A stretch of DNA of 64,000 nucleotides from Hofstenia miamia (lineage: Eukaryota; Xenacoelomorpha; Acoela; Hofsteniidae), in contig CABFPE010000158.1 in assembly GCA_900660155.1 (NCBI GenBank), positions 478,146-542,145 of the forward strand, written 5' to 3'. Position numbers and translations under genes: made by a program. Positions 49,131 to 62,200 of this stretch are shown one piece after another; the first letter of the stretch is position 1, and every line of letters begins with the position of its first letter. The notes under the pieces were generated by a model that saw nothing but the letters and a program-made list of their open reading frames with translations, was not told where the DNA came from and did not search any database.

Positions 49131-49669
49131 CAATTTGCAGATCTTTTACACTTTGGAAATTATAATATCCCCCAATTTATTGAAATTTTACACGTTTTAT
49201 TAAAATATTTGCACTGTCTCGCATTGAATTTCTATTACTGATATGTAGATGAAGAAAGAAACCCAAAAATTATCATTTTGAAGGAAATTTGGATCCCCTA
49301 ATTCCATAATTTGGTAGATAAAGATAATCAAGAAGCATGAGGAGCCATAAATTTTGTATCAGCATTATTATCAACTAACTACAGAATGAAAGAAAGCTAT
49401 CTGTAATATAAATAAGATGAGTTATAAGTGTTCTTCGACTAGTTACAATTAGATAATGGTGAGATAGATTGCATATATTTAGTATATCAACAAATATTGT
49501 ACAATGTTTAGTTAAAACTAGCACAACTAACAAAGCACTCAACACAGAGTACATACTATTTTAAGGTTTTAGTAAAAACATTTGATTAAAATCCTCAAGC
49601 CATGGACCACTCTAATATTAAGAATAACATCAATTAATCAAACTTATTTTGTCAAAAATGAACATTTTT

Positions 49670-49985
49670 CGGAATTTAAGGTATTGAACACCAAACTAAA
49701 TGGCTCTTAATGCCTCATATAAATTGCACTTGACTAATGATTCTACAAATTGTGTGGAGTCAAATATGATTATACGCCTTCTAGAAGGAAACAGAGTTAT
49801 GACTGATTTTGAGTTTTTACTCCCTCGCAATATGCTTGAATATCCCAAATCTTCAACGTCAATGTGCAGGTTCTAAATCTTGTCTGAATTGCTTCAAATT
49901 TTCACAGAATGATTTTTTTATATATAGAAAAAGAATGAGAGTGTAGGAGAATGACTTTTCAAACTTTCAATTTTAAGGGCCACCC
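49670..49985. repeat. Right long terminal inverted repeat
   Basis: Inverted partner of 47629-47940. It lacks any sign of coding and lies beyond the C/N ends of the internal broken gene. Confidence 0.7.
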
Positions 49986-52900
49986 TAATATGCCATGCTA
50001 GTTTAATAGTCTAGCATTTCTTGTCATATTTTTTGCATTTATGTTTTCAAATTTTTCATTTTCTCCAAACCTCACGATATTACCTACTGGACATTAACAA
50101 CGAAAAAATTCAACTTGCCTTAGGTTTCAATAAATATTGAGTTAAAATTTGCGCGCTACTTGCACTTTGTTTGGTAGTTATATAGTTTCATCATCATCAT
50201 CTACTAGTAATTGCTGTTACACTAGAAATGTCATTCTCGATCAGCATGTGTTTTAAATAGCAGTTCAAATAATCGCAAATTCGAATATGTTCAAATTAGG
50301 AATTACAAAATTCAACAATCACAAATTGTAAATTGTACAACACGAATTCATATTACTATTCCAGTAGATATTTTTCGTTAATTTTTTTCAATTGATTCTG
50401 TTTGTTGGTGATATGCAGGCTGTACTCTTAATAAATTAACAAAAGGCTGTAAATTTCTGAACAAATATAATCCAACATCGCATACCTTAAAATAACTTTA
50501 AAAATCGAATTTAACAAGGTGGACAAGCCCCCTGAGCACCGCCTCACGTACACCCCTGTTGATATGCTTTAGAAAATTAGTTGAAAATATAGTAGATTCT
50601 AGTGTAATTCGGTAGAAAATTTAATATTTATTCAATTGAAATTTCCTGGTTTTTACAATAATTCTCTGCATCTGAACACCAAGAAATCATTGAATAACCC
50701 AATACAATTAAGCAATTGCATATTAAATAACATTGATGAGCTACGTGCCTGAGGGTCTGCCAAGTATCATTGATGACGTTTATACTTTTTAAATATTGTC
50801 ATTGCCAATTTCTAAGATCACGAAGTATTCACGTTTTTGTCTGCGTTGTTCTGCAGCCGATATACTTAACTAATGTTTATAGAACTGATTTTTTCTTAAT
50901 TAAATTTTCCGACTGGTTTTGAACTAATAACAGATAAAATTTAGATTCTGATTTAATTTTATTCTTAATTTTCTTTGGACACCTGCAATTGCTTAGGTAC
51001 CGCCCAATGTGTTCAATAAAAAGTGCTGCCAGGTGAAAATAGAACCGCAATGGCCTTGGCAAAATTTAGTAGAGGCCGCATTGTCATTACATATATAGGC
51101 CTATTAGTACATGGATATTAAATATAACAATAAAATTCGTAGCCCGCTCTAAATGTATGATGGTAATGTACAAACGATGTCGATGAATAATTATTATAAT
51201 TATTTATAATAATTATTTATAAGGCCTGGGAGAGCTTTACTATCTTTTTCAATACAATTGATGTGTTTAAGGTGGGAGAATATAATAGGATGAATATATA
51301 TATTATTTGTGTAGATCAAATCCCAATAAAAATACATACTATTAAGAAATCTGCAAAAAGGCATGTCTAAGGACTACTATAGTGTAACACAGTAGTGTAA
51401 GCATGCCACAGTCATCACACTACTACTGCATATTTGAGAATTTTAGGAATGTTTTAAGTCTTACAAATATTTGCTAAGCAACAGTTTTAGCATTCAACTG
51501 AAGCTTTTTATATTAGCCCTGATTTTTGTTGTTGATTTGTCATTGAGAATTACAAGAGTTTCTTACAAATAATTGCATTGTATATTCATTGTATACTAAA
51601 CGTTCCACTAAAACTTAGACACTTGGAAATCCAATAATTAAATACGTTTTTCCAATAAAATGTTTCTGTGCTTATCAAGATTGAATCTCAACAAATGTGC
51701 ATTGACTCGTTAAATATTATACTGAAACACTGTAAATATGGGAATTCATGCACACTTAACAAGTAAATATATGTGCTTACAAGGAATTAAAAGTATAGAT
51801 TTAATAATTCGAAAACCTTATTTTAAATGGGATAAAAGTTCACTAATTTTGGTTATCAAATTTTTTTTCTATTCTAATATTAATTGGAATACTACATCCA
51901 TGTATGCTTATGCATATATTGTGTATGCAAAGTTGGTATTGTTTTATGTAATTCCAAGTCCTAAAATACAAGGGGTGTAAAATATATTTATCTTGCTTGT
52001 ATTTTGCCCCAGGCCTCACCTAATTGTTAAATCTTCTGATTATATCAAAGTAGTCGTTCATCGGTTCTTATCTTTGTGTTCAAACATCTTTGTATTCTTA
52101 AAACGCTTATTAATCAATAAGTTTTAGTAATGGAATCGAACAAAAGCATAGATGTGCAAAATCTTATATCGAAATTAATCCTTTCTAACACTATGCATAG
52201 TTGATTATTCATTTTCAAATAACTGCATAATTTTTAGTTTAAGAAATTGCATCAGTACGCCTTATTTCAATATTTAAAACAAATTATAATCATTCATAGT
52301 ACAATTTGAGTATAGAACCAAAATGACGAAAAATCTTAAAATTAAAAAGAATATTTAAAACATGAAAAAAGAGTATGGTTTGGCTACTGCCAATTTTTCC
52401 ATGACTTAGTCTTATGTAATTTAGATTTTAAGTTTGATATGCAAATAAATCCATATTGATATTACATGGATTTTTATTTGCTGCAGGCAAAATTTAAAAG
52501 TGTCTCAATTTTTGCAAAAAAATATTTTTCCTAAGAATTTGAAGTAATGTTTATAAATTATATTATCTTTCCATAATTTCTTTGTGCAACAAAAGTGTTT
52601 AAATTTTTTCTAAATTTTATAATAAAAGTTTTTATTGATTTTGTATGCATATTTCCAAGGTATAATAATTGATTTCATTTATTTGCGTGATAAATTTGGA
52701 TATATTTAAATTTATTTGATACACATTGTAATTCAGATGGTAGTTTTCTTGACTACAGTGTATCATGGAAACTGTATTAATTATGCACAGAAAAACATTT
52801 TAAATGAAAATAAATCAAATAAGACGCAATGTAAACATCATGTTAAATATTGTATTTCGCGGAGTGACATGAAATAAATCAATTTGCTAATGAAGCAACA

Positions 52901-53599
52901 TCGTGTGCGTGTTTATTACTAGAACATAAATCTCTCAAATTACCATTAACCAGTTGTTTTATAAAAATTTAATAGAATATAAGACTCCAAACTTTCCCTA
53001 ACTTTGTTCTCTTTAATTAGCTAATTGGATAGGTATATTATAGTCCTTGAAAAATATGATAAGCAAATTTAATAATGAATAACTTTGTTTAGTTTATAAA
53101 CTTTATATATCCAATTTAAATGGATTCTGCCTACAAATAGAGTTTGAATAATATTTTGCAGTTACTGCATTATAACTAAAAATAAATTAGTGTTGTCTAT
53201 ATAACCATGTAAACAAATTGGACTTATGAATAAATTACAAAAATGGCATCTAACAATGATTTCTACTATATTAAGATGAGAGCAATTTTAAATTAAGCTG
53301 CTCGTACAACTTAGAACGCAGAAAGTCATTTGCTATGTTCTTAATTAAGAGTATTTAAAAATTAAGCAACGCTTTCTGCAATAGCAAATATTTTCTATCT
53401 ATTAATTAGGGGAAATTAGACCAGCCTTAAAACAGTGAAATTTAAAGTTGTTTTTAATCATGCAAATATTTGAGTTGCTGTTTACTGAAGTAGTGATTTT
53501 AAACTGTTATCAATAGTCAATGTTCAATATAATCATTTCATGACTGACATAGTCAGTTGCTTAAATACGTATATAATTTTTTTCAACGATACCTAGATT

Positions 53600-53661
53600 C
53601 CTATATATATATATATATATATATCTGTATATAGATATATATATATATATATATATATACA
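53600..53661. repeat. (TA)n tract with a central CTGTATATAG interruption
   Basis: Two TA runs separated by a short palindromic interruption, about 60 bases in total. Confidence 0.95.
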
Positions 53662-53885
53662 GGTATAACATGTTCAAAAAATTTTGCAGGGCTACAAATT
53701 AATTTGCGTCAGCCTCAAATTATCTCATTGGATTACATCGTAATTCCATCCCATGCAATTTTCTGGTGGCACTGTCCAATGTCGGCAAAAATAATAACTA
53801 AAATAAAATCCGTGCTCCCAGTTTTCTCATTTATGGCTAAAGCCTTCCTGAAATATTTAGTCTAGGGCGCTAGTTCTATGAAACA

Positions 53886-53918
<33 letters not shown>
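53886..53918. repeat. (TA)n microsatellite
   Basis: Pure TA tract of about 33 bases. Confidence 0.95.
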
Positions 53919-53921
<3 letters not shown>

Positions 53922-54311
53922 TGAAGTTTAAATTCTTTTATCAGATTATGAATTTCTTTAACTAATTTCAAGAAGAACCATTTATTTATACCTATTCCGG
54001 AACTAAAGTAAAATGATATTCAAATTCAAAAAGAACCGAGTCAGACAATAATGATTCACATTAGCATCGTTGAGACAGAATTCTATTTTTATTTATTTTC
54101 TGAAAAGAGTGATGCTTTATAGAAAACTCTTTCGAAGTTGGCAGGCTGACGTCCCTTTTATTAGCGCTGATAACGCCACTCCACAGTTAGAGAGCAAATA
54201 GACCTTCGCCTTGGTCAAGAAAATAATGAATTAATTCCTTTTCGTTTGAATTAGAAACTTTCCAAATAAAATCAGGCTTACTCTAGACATGACAACAGAT
54301 GTATTTCCCAG

Positions 54312-54566
54312 CCCCGTAGCCACGGAGGTTGGGGGATGACGAATCCCCCTGGAAAATCAGGCAACCCTTCCTGTACAATAAAGCTAAAAGCAAAATCATT
54401 GAGTAAAACTAAAGTTCGTAAATTCCATTGTTGTAACTTTGCTTTCAATAATTTCGTGAAGTGAATTCATGTCTAATTTTTCAGAAAACTTTCGCCCCGC
54501 TTTTGGTCACTCACTTGATCAATACTAGAAGTCCCCTACCTCTCAGAATACCTTGCTTACGCCCGC
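54312..54566. mobile_element. Short hAT-like MITE or repeat (GGGCGTA(A)GC-type ends)
   Basis: The left end carries CCCCGTAGCCACGGAGG followed by TTGGGGG. The right end, read on the other strand, carries GGGCGTAAGCAAGGTATTCT followed by GAGAGGTAGGGG. Ends of the form 'GGGCGTAGCCAGG...GGGG' are common in non-autonomous DNA elements of marine and other invertebrates. A convincing target duplication could not be picked out. A related scrap lies at 57217-57300. Confidence 0.5.
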
Positions 54567-54774
54567 CCATGCATGCAAGATAATATTTTAAACGTGTACA
54601 GTCTTGGTAAAATTTTAGTGTACATTTCAAGGAAAGTCAAAATACACATCAACACCTCCCCGTTAGTTGATAATGCTGGCTACGGGTCTGATGTTTCCAC
54701 ATTAATGCTTACTCTATATTTGCCTCTAAATGAACAACACAATCTCATCGCATGCAAATCCTAGAAATTATATT

Positions 54775-54808
<34 letters not shown>
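54775..54808. repeat. (TACA)n(TA)n microsatellite
   Basis: A short ACAT run passes into a pure TA tract. Confidence 0.9.
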
Positions 54809-54809
<1 letters not shown>

Positions 54810-54949
54810 AATTTAAGAAAATTGTAACAAAAATTGTAACAAAAAATACCCCTTTCAATGTTATTACACACAGAAAGGTCATATTACCAAAAGTTTAAGC
54901 TAATTGCTATAAAAAGCCATTCATTTTCGCCGCTTGTCTTTATCTTGCG

Positions 54950-55649
54950 CAGAGATGGAAGTGGGGCGGGTCGACCCATGGGGCAAGGTGAGGCGGGGCA
55001 AGTCGCTGTGGGCATGGGGCAAAATTTTTTTAAAGTGGGTGCCCATGGGGCAAAAGTGGGGTAAAACACTTTTGAGTTGAGAAAAACGAAACCCAAGAAC
55101 TGCCAATTTTAGAGATTGTAAAAGTAATTTTCTTACCTCACAGTTCTCTAAATGATAAAATTTTGAAAAATCAATTAACAAGTACTTCCAACTCTTAGCG
55201 AAATTGGATTCCATTCAATATTACCAAGAAGATCTTTTTGATCTGATTTGTCATCAATAGGCTTTGCAATTATCCTTGCATAAATATATTGCATAAAATA
55301 TTAGCATTATAAAGTTGAAATTTGTTATTTAGTTATTAATAATAATTTTAATATATGTTGTTATTAGATTTCTTTTGGTAGTAGTAGTAGTAGAAATGGC
55401 ATTTGAAAAAATTATTTTGTATCTCTAGGCAGTAAGGATTCAAAATATTTGGCAGTGGAGGTGTGGTGCACTGCTATGAAAATTGTCATCAAACAAATAT
55501 GGGGCAATAAGATAAGAAGCGAGAATTTTTTTATTGGGACAGTTTGGGGCTGTAGAACATTAAGCTTGGGGCAATATGGGGCAGATGTCAACACGTGGAA
55601 ATGGGGCAGGCAGGCCAGGTCACAAAAATCTGCCCCACTTCCATCTCTG
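54950..55649. mobile_element. 700-bp hAT-type non-autonomous element with perfect 8-bp TSD
   Basis: The left end is CAGAGATGGAAGTGGGGC. The right end, read on the other strand, is CAGAGATGGAAGTGGGGCAG, so the inverted repeat is perfect over about 18 bases. The flanks are ATCTTGCG at 54942-54949 and ATCTTGCG at 55650-55657, an exact 8-bp duplication as hAT transposases make. The interior is AT-rich in the middle with G-rich subterminal zones full of TGGGGC words on both arms (CATGGGGCAA, TTGGGGCAATATGGGGCAG). These are likely binding repeats for the transposase in trans. Open frames across it are fortuitous. The perfect TSD and TIR suggest it is the youngest insertion in the window. Confidence 0.92.
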
Positions 55650-55657
55650 ATCTTGCG

Positions 55658-56259
55658 TATGGAACATGCCCGTGGTTTCTATAATACTTATTTCTTTTTA
55701 TATGCAACGTGTAGTGTGTACAGGAATTCAAACGGACATACATACATATACAATAATTTTTCTTCAATAAAGTCTCTGTTGTAGTCAATAAAATCTCTAT
55801 TGCATCGAATTAAGTCAATTCGATTACAAAGAAGTTTCTGTTGCATTCAAAAAATCTTTGTATGTTATCTAGTTAAAAATACAATTTATTTGATGTCCGA
55901 AGAAATCTATTGTAATGCAAAAAATTATTAAAAAATCATTACATGAAATATTTTCTTGCAACAAAATATTTATTGTCAATAACTAAATTTGTCTGGAAGA
56001 AATAATAGTAATTAAGTAACTGCAATATACAGTACATTAAGATTTTATTAATTAAGAACTGAAGCTTAGACTTTATTTCTTAAAAGGCAATCGTTAGAAC
56101 CTATTACTAGGGCAACCAATATTTACCCATTTCAAAGCACTGTACACACCCTATATTTTTGCCACTTAAAAATGTTTTTCGCCCTTTATTCACTCTTTTA
56201 AAAACGCATTTCAAGGAGAAAATCTATTCAAGATTACAGTTCACAGGAAATGCAAAATT
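55658..56259. other. AT-rich spacer between two hAT features
   Basis: About 600 bases with no gene. Runs such as AAAGTCTCTGTTGTAGTCAATAAAATCTCTATTGCATC near 55770-55860 show a loose ~30-base repetition of (A)GTCTCTGTTG(T/C). Confidence 0.4.
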
Positions 56260-57035
56260 GAACACTCTCTTCGATTTTTAGCCAAAATCTTCCGCAACTT
56301 ATTGACTGTTCTTTCAACCTGAGCAGCAGATGGCAATTCTTTGTATAATTTCGCAATTGTTGCCGGATTGACATTGCAAGTTCCTTCAAGAATTGCTTTC
56401 AGGTCATTCGTTTTATGAATTCTCTCGTTCAGATAAGAACTACTTCGTCGTCATCATCCAATGATTCTTTGAAATCTTCGATGTAAGATACTGCTTGTCT
56501 AATTGTTTCATCATTTTCTTCAATTTTCTTGATCAGATCTCGAACTCTTTCATGTCGTAGGACTTCAACCAAATTATTAGCTATATTTTTTCCTGGATTG
56601 CAGCCTTGACTCTTTTTGTTAGCAGATTAGCATGGGCTCAACTTTTGACAATTTGTTTGACTTCTTAGAAATACTCCTCATAATATTTGGCTGCCTCGAT
56701 CCAAGAGCCCCATCTGGTAAGTACTGGCTGAGGAGGTCTAGGAATTTCTTCATTGTGAAACTGGGCGAGCCGTGTTCTATTCTTTACGGTCGCTAATCTT
56801 ATTCTTGTGATTAGCTCGTTTATTGCTGGACATTTTACTTTTACCAATTCGGCGCAATTGGTGCATTAAATGAGCCAGACAATTGTGTGATGTAAATGTG
56901 AATAGATTGGCTTCAGCGTCTGTCTTGCTTTCAGAATGTAGCCCAATACAGCTTAGGACCAAGTCTGGCTTGGCTCATTTCAAGACACCAATTATTCGGC
57001 CCAAGCCCGGCCCAAATTATTTTTTCACGCCGCTG
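56260..57035 (-). pseudogene. Decayed hAT transposase with one terminus
   Basis: The minus strand reads, across several frames, CIGLHSESKTDAEANLFTF with [14 protein letters not shown] (about 56962-56850), [20 protein letters not shown] and then [20 protein letters not shown] (about 56830-56670). Further blocks are VEVLRHERVRDLIKKIEEND and KTNDLKAILEGTCNVNPATI, with AAQVERTVNKLRKILAKNRR at the end (to about 56265). 'LTRWG(S/T)W..A..YY' and the final 'VER....(Y/L)K.IL..NRR' are signatures of hAT-family transposases, the latter being the C-terminal dimerisation block. In-frame stops and shifts mean it is inactive. Upstream of the coding part, the sequence read on the minus strand from 57035 begins CAGCGGCGTGAAAAAATAAT, a hAT-like terminus, and passes through GGGCCGGGCTTGGGCC. 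The other terminus was not identified. Confidence 0.85.
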
Positions 57036-57216
57036 ATAGTGTCTTTTACCTCATGGACACCCAAAAGCACTACAGTATGAAGTTTATTGGATAATTTGGT
57101 TAATGTATGAATTAATATGTGCACAGGTACATATCCGCTTTAGTCCATCTACAATGCTAATTGAATTATGTTGAAATTCAAATTGTATTGTTAACCTTAG
57201 TGCAATAAACGTATCA

Positions 57217-57300
57217 TACAGGGCCGTAGGCCTGTGGGATAGGTAGTTCAACCCTTCCTGGAGCAGATGTGAGCCCCTACTGTAAAGGATTGCATTACCA
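57217..57300. repeat. GC-richer repeat scrap related to 54312-54566
   Basis: It begins CAGGGCCGTAGGCCTGTGGG and shares the GGCCGTAG..C...GG opening and an AACCCTTCCTG word with the 54.3-kb element. Probably one end of a member of the same repeat family; no partner end was recognised. Confidence 0.4.
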
Positions 57301-59241
57301 ATGAAAACAAAAAATTTCTAAACTGTTCTAAATTTGTGCATAGATTCACCCTAAATTTGAATAGAAATTTTTTTACCTTTTGTTGGTTTCTTCTTAGAAT
57401 TGCTAAAAATCTCACAAAATAGTAAAATCTAAAAGATCAGAATGCACAATTAAACAAGGTGTATCTCCTTTGTTATAAATGAATCTGCATATATTTTAGT
57501 CTTTTGCTTAGACTTTTATGGAAAGCATAAAAATGTTGCCATTCATAGTATTGTAATTTTAGGTGAGATAATGGCGATTATTGGCCTTTCTATTTATTCA
57601 CGTGCTCTGTGTATTACACTCATTTGCAATAAGTACCATAAACATTGTACAATGTTAAGACTAAACTTAATGCAAGATAAAAACTATTTGTTGTTAGAAT
57701 GCAAAGAAAACTTAGTTTTAAAAACTACCTAAAGCTAACCAACCAATTTATAATATTTAGACAAAGCTTAAAGTCTTCAAACACTTTTATATGGTAATCA
57801 AACTTTGAAATAAATTCAATTATTGCGCTCGAATAGAACGAATTACGAAACTTTAAGAGACCCAAAACTAATAAACAGGCAACACACGTTAGGTGACAAC
57901 ATCTAACTTCACTAATTCATATTATTGTGATAGAATTTCAACAAAAAATGAGTTTTATTGCTAGGTTAATTAATTTTTTATTTTTTAAATACAAATGCAC
58001 TAGAATTATTTTTTGATTTATGCATAAAAATTCAATTTCATCAAGTATTATATTAATGAGAATATCAAAAAATTTTGAAAAATTCACAAAGCCAGTGCAT
58101 CTATAGACTAAAAATTTCACACTTCAATTTTAATAGAGAATGCTTAAAGGACTTTGAAGCAATTCTAAAAATGCACTTCTAACAACTCCTTTGAGGTATA
58201 ATTTTATGATTGATGTTTTGAATTTGTCTACATAAATACGCAATACTATTACTAATTGCCGTTAGAACAGTAATGAAATTTAAAAGATGCATTTTAACAA
58301 TCGCATATTTCATATGATAATAACGTGTATTACTTAGCCGTTTATCAAGTCCAAATCAAATTATTACCCAAATCTCAATCCTTAATTATTTCAACCTTAG
58401 ACCAAATTAAAAGTTAGGCGTTAAATTTCTTGGATTAATTGATTAGTGCAAAAAAAATTTATTAAGCTATTATTTTCTTTAAAAATCTAGCTTTTTATTC
58501 TTATGCTTAGTATATATTTTTTGATTTATCGATTAAATCACAATATGTTACTTTGCGCTAAATTTTGAATTCATTGTACATAATATATTAGGTTAAGCAG
58601 AAATGAATATAAGTAATATTTTTTAAAAATCACTGGAAGAATGAATCAAAATCACACCTTAGAGTTGCTTACATTGCCTTACGATAATCGAGAATCGAAA
58701 AAATAGATCTTAGCATAAGCAATTCCAATTTTCTTGATAGTTATACTTGGTGAAAGCCGATGTCCTAATCTATGATTTCAACTACCAGTTTTGTTACCAG
58801 TCAAAAACAATTTTCAATGTAATGTTTTCACCAATACACCAACTGTGATCAGTTCATGAACATTTTGACAGATTGGTTAAAATACTCTAATATTGGACAT
58901 ATATTTTCGACCTAATTTAGGAGATTTGTTTTTTTAGCGATTTTCTTCTTAAGAACAAAAAATTTGCAAATCCATATTTAGACCCAAAATAATTAGTTAC
59001 CCAACTAAGCTAAACGGAGTTTTATATATATATATATTTATATTGGGGCGGCAGGTACCTATGTCTTGGCTGTCTTGGTATCGGCCAGTCCGCTGTTTTC
59101 ATGTTTACTGTGATTGTTAGTGCAACCAGCTATTTGTAACAAAGATTTACTGCATATAAGCAACACAGACGCTTGTAATTAGAGAATTAGTTAGCAATTG
59201 TTCTACTGTAAGTGCACTTCCGTGCACCCTACCGATGCTAC

Positions 59242-59267
59242 AATATATATATATATATATATATATA
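59242..59267. repeat. (TA)n microsatellite
   Basis: Pure TA tract; the tyrosine/isoleucine start of the overlapping plus-strand frame comes from it. Confidence 0.95.
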
Positions 59268-62200
59268 AATTACCCACAAGGTACTGATGACTTTATTTCA
59301 GTACAAATAGTAAATGTTATTTCTTGCTACCAAGAGTTAATGATCACACAAAACATACATAATGACGCCGAAATTATAGCAAGACTTAACTATAGAGAAA
59401 CCGTTTACTTCGTGGAAATGGATTCGCTTGGTCGATGGTACCATTGAAAAAGGCTCATTACAAAACTGAAAATGTTCCTCGACATGTTCGGCGATTTTGA
59501 CGATTACAATATATGATCCGGTAGTCAAAGTTAACGAGAAAATAGTGTGAATTTATAGCATTAATTTTAGATTTATGCGACTCAAATACAATATATCAAT
59601 CTAAAATCAGTATTATCTCTTTCATTTGAATTGGATGGGAGGAAAATTTCACTCAATTTTCGTTAATTGATCAAAGCTTTTGGAAACTAATAGCTAAACA
59701 AAGACGCTTTGTCCACAAATTTAGATTTCATTTCTCTTAATATCAATTGAAATAGAAACGTTATTAAATAACACATCAATTGCATTTATGCAACAAATAC
59801 ATGAAATTCTTTTTAGATCAAAAATCACCTTTTCTCGTAGGATAAGACAATTGTTACCCAATGGGTATATTTCCTGCTTGGATACTTCAAGAAACAGTTG
59901 ATAAATAAATTTTTAATTAGCACAGATTCTGCACCAATATTTACATTCAAATAGTACTGAAGACACCACCTAAGATTTCAAAATTTCTTAAGTTTGGAAA
60001 AGATTTTTTATTCTGAAGGGGAGCTCGAACCCCCCGTCCGAAGCCCCATCTGCATCCACCTCTAACTCAAGGTATTAAAATAAAAGCATACATTACTATC
60101 TTTATAATTTTTCTCATTGCTAGAAGTTTGTGAAAACGATTTGACTTCAAAAACCTAATATTTTAGGTTAAAATTAACATAAATCATAATCAAATTGTGT
60201 CTTATGATGAATGCATTATTTGTCTATATTTTACATACATCAATTCATTTCAAAGAATCATGAACAAATCTAATCACAAATGATTCAAGGAATTTAAAAA
60301 AAAATTATGTATACTTAATGAAGATTAGGTTTATTGAAATAAAGGTTTTGCAAACTCAAAGAAGATGGCATTAATGAAGGAAAAGCAAGACTGCTAAAAA
60401 ATTGTATAGTAAAGCTATTAATTACTTTTATTCAGGTACGTGTTCTCTTCAAACAAGTGGATAACTGAAATGGGAACATTATTAAAGTTACTTCAAACCT
60501 TTGCTGAGGGAAACATGATCTTAACTCTTGTCAAATTACAGTGTGAGGAACGTTAGAAAGACGCACTTTGTGCTTGGTATGAAAGGTAACCATTGATAAG
60601 TATAGAATATTAATTTGACAATTTTTAACATTTCTCTATATATCGGATTTCTAATTGAATCAGAATGCATTTCCGAAATTGAGATTACTTGAGCTTGCAG
60701 ACGCAATGTTGTAAATTGATTGGTGTGCTGCAATCTAATTCATGAAGGGGAAGGCAATTTAGCAATGTTAATAACTTATTATAAAACACTTTCTAATCTA
60801 TAGAATAAAAAATTCTAAGTACAGGAATTTTAAGTTAAGTGAGCGCTAGGAAATGAAAGAGATAATTATGGCGATCGAAATAAACCATCATCTATCAGAA
60901 ACATATTTTTAGGTCACATAATTTCGTGGTCAAAGAAAGAGGCAGCTTTAAGCGCCGTCTAGGAGATTAACTATATGCGTCATCAACAGAATGATATCAA
61001 TTTTTAATTAAACCGAACAAGAAAATGATCTTTTTATATAAAATCATTATATATATATATATATTTATGTTTCAATTTGTTCTGAGCCTTACTTTAACAA
61101 ACTGTAGAGCAGAAACACAGAAACAATTTGTCAAGACAGTCGCTTTGTGTGAGGTAATTTGAGAAGTTTTTCAAGTAATCAAATTATGTTTAAAGCTTAT
61201 ATTTATATTTGTAAAGCAGAATGGAATAGCTATGTAGAGCAAAATTCTTTTTAAGGTCATATATCAAACAGTTATCAAAGAAATTTTAATGCGATTTAAT
61301 AGTAAAGCATATCATGCTCCCAATATTTATTTGAAATGCAAGGTTCATTCATACAAAACAGGTTATATCAATTATTATATTATAAATAATCTAATGAATA
61401 TATTAATACAAACTTATTAAAATTCCAAAAGAATCCAAAAAAACTTCAGAGAAAAACTCCTGTAAGATCATGTTTACATTTATTAGTCGCTCTTGAAACA
61501 ATAGCAGATAAAGCAGGTGTTGGAAACACCAAATGGATGTATATTAAATCTCCGTCAATCTCGAATGTGAACTAATAAATCCCTAGTTCCTAAAGATATA
61601 TCTGTTGGTAATGCCTCGTGTCAGAGTTTATTCAAATATTGCCTTCTAGACACAGCATAATATCTCAATCGAATGACATTACATTTTTAAAATATCATAC
61701 AATTGAATTTATATGGAAACATGGATGGGGTCAACAAATTATATTTGAAACGAATCAGTTAGAACTAAAATTAATTAAATGTTGTGTCTCTAAATTGGTG
61801 ATTGTTTCAAACAAAAACATTTCGAACTACCTGGAGCAGTTAACTAGTGACACGTTGAAATTACAGAAGCTAGTAGATATCTTATTGTAGCTAAGCACCT
61901 AGGTGGCATACGGGTTTCAGAAATTGATAGGCGGGTTGACTCCTTATCGTCAACAGTCCGCTGCATTATCAGGTGGTTTGAAGAAAACTCCATTTGATAC
62001 ATTCACATGCTCTTAACTAGCATTTCTGCAAAGCGCAAAGTTCTTAGTTGCGGAAATAGGTCATGCAAACTAATAGTGGTCCTAAATGTTTAATTACACG
62101 CATTGGATAAAATCAAAACCCAAAAAATCAAATTATCTGATAAAATAAAATGGAATAGCATCATCTTCAATTTTGGCTCTGATTAACAATTAGCTACAGG

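Larger units (their letters stand above)
47629..49985. mobile_element. 2.36-kb DNA element with ~300-bp terminal inverted repeats
   Basis: The left end begins GGGTGACCCTTAGAAAAGGC. The right end, on the other strand, begins GGGTGGCCCTTAAAATTGAA. TA occurs immediately outside both ends (47627-47628 and 49986-49987). The two arms can be followed for roughly 300 bases through matching words. Examples, left versus right read inverted, are CTAACTCTCATTTTTTCCTA / ACACTCTCATTCTTTTTCTA, AGTTCTGTGAAATTTTAAAG / ATTCTGTGAAAATTTTGAAG, and CACACAACATTTGTAGAATC / CACACAATTTGTAGAATCAT. Between the arms, on the minus strand, lies a broken gene (48405-49130). The structure is that of a class II transposon with long inverted arms. 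I cannot assign the superfamily. Confidence 0.7.
49986..54311. other. AT-rich DNA without an assignable gene
   Basis: Contains an AT-rich inverted repeat at 51186-51219 (TAATTATTATA / TATAATAATTA) and TA tracts at 53600-53661 and 53886-53918. The frames at 50877-51062 and 51738-51980 show no recognised motif. Confidence 0.4.

Noticed and set aside
54858..55788. Several frames on both strands with proline/glycine-rich stretches
   Set aside because: They lie across the G-rich arms of the 700-bp hAT MITE, which has no coding role.
60005..60060. GAGCTCGAACCCCCCGTCC resembling a tRNA T-arm on the minus strand
   Set aside because: No cloverleaf could be assembled around it; the wording fits a GGGGGTTCG-type interspersed repeat better.
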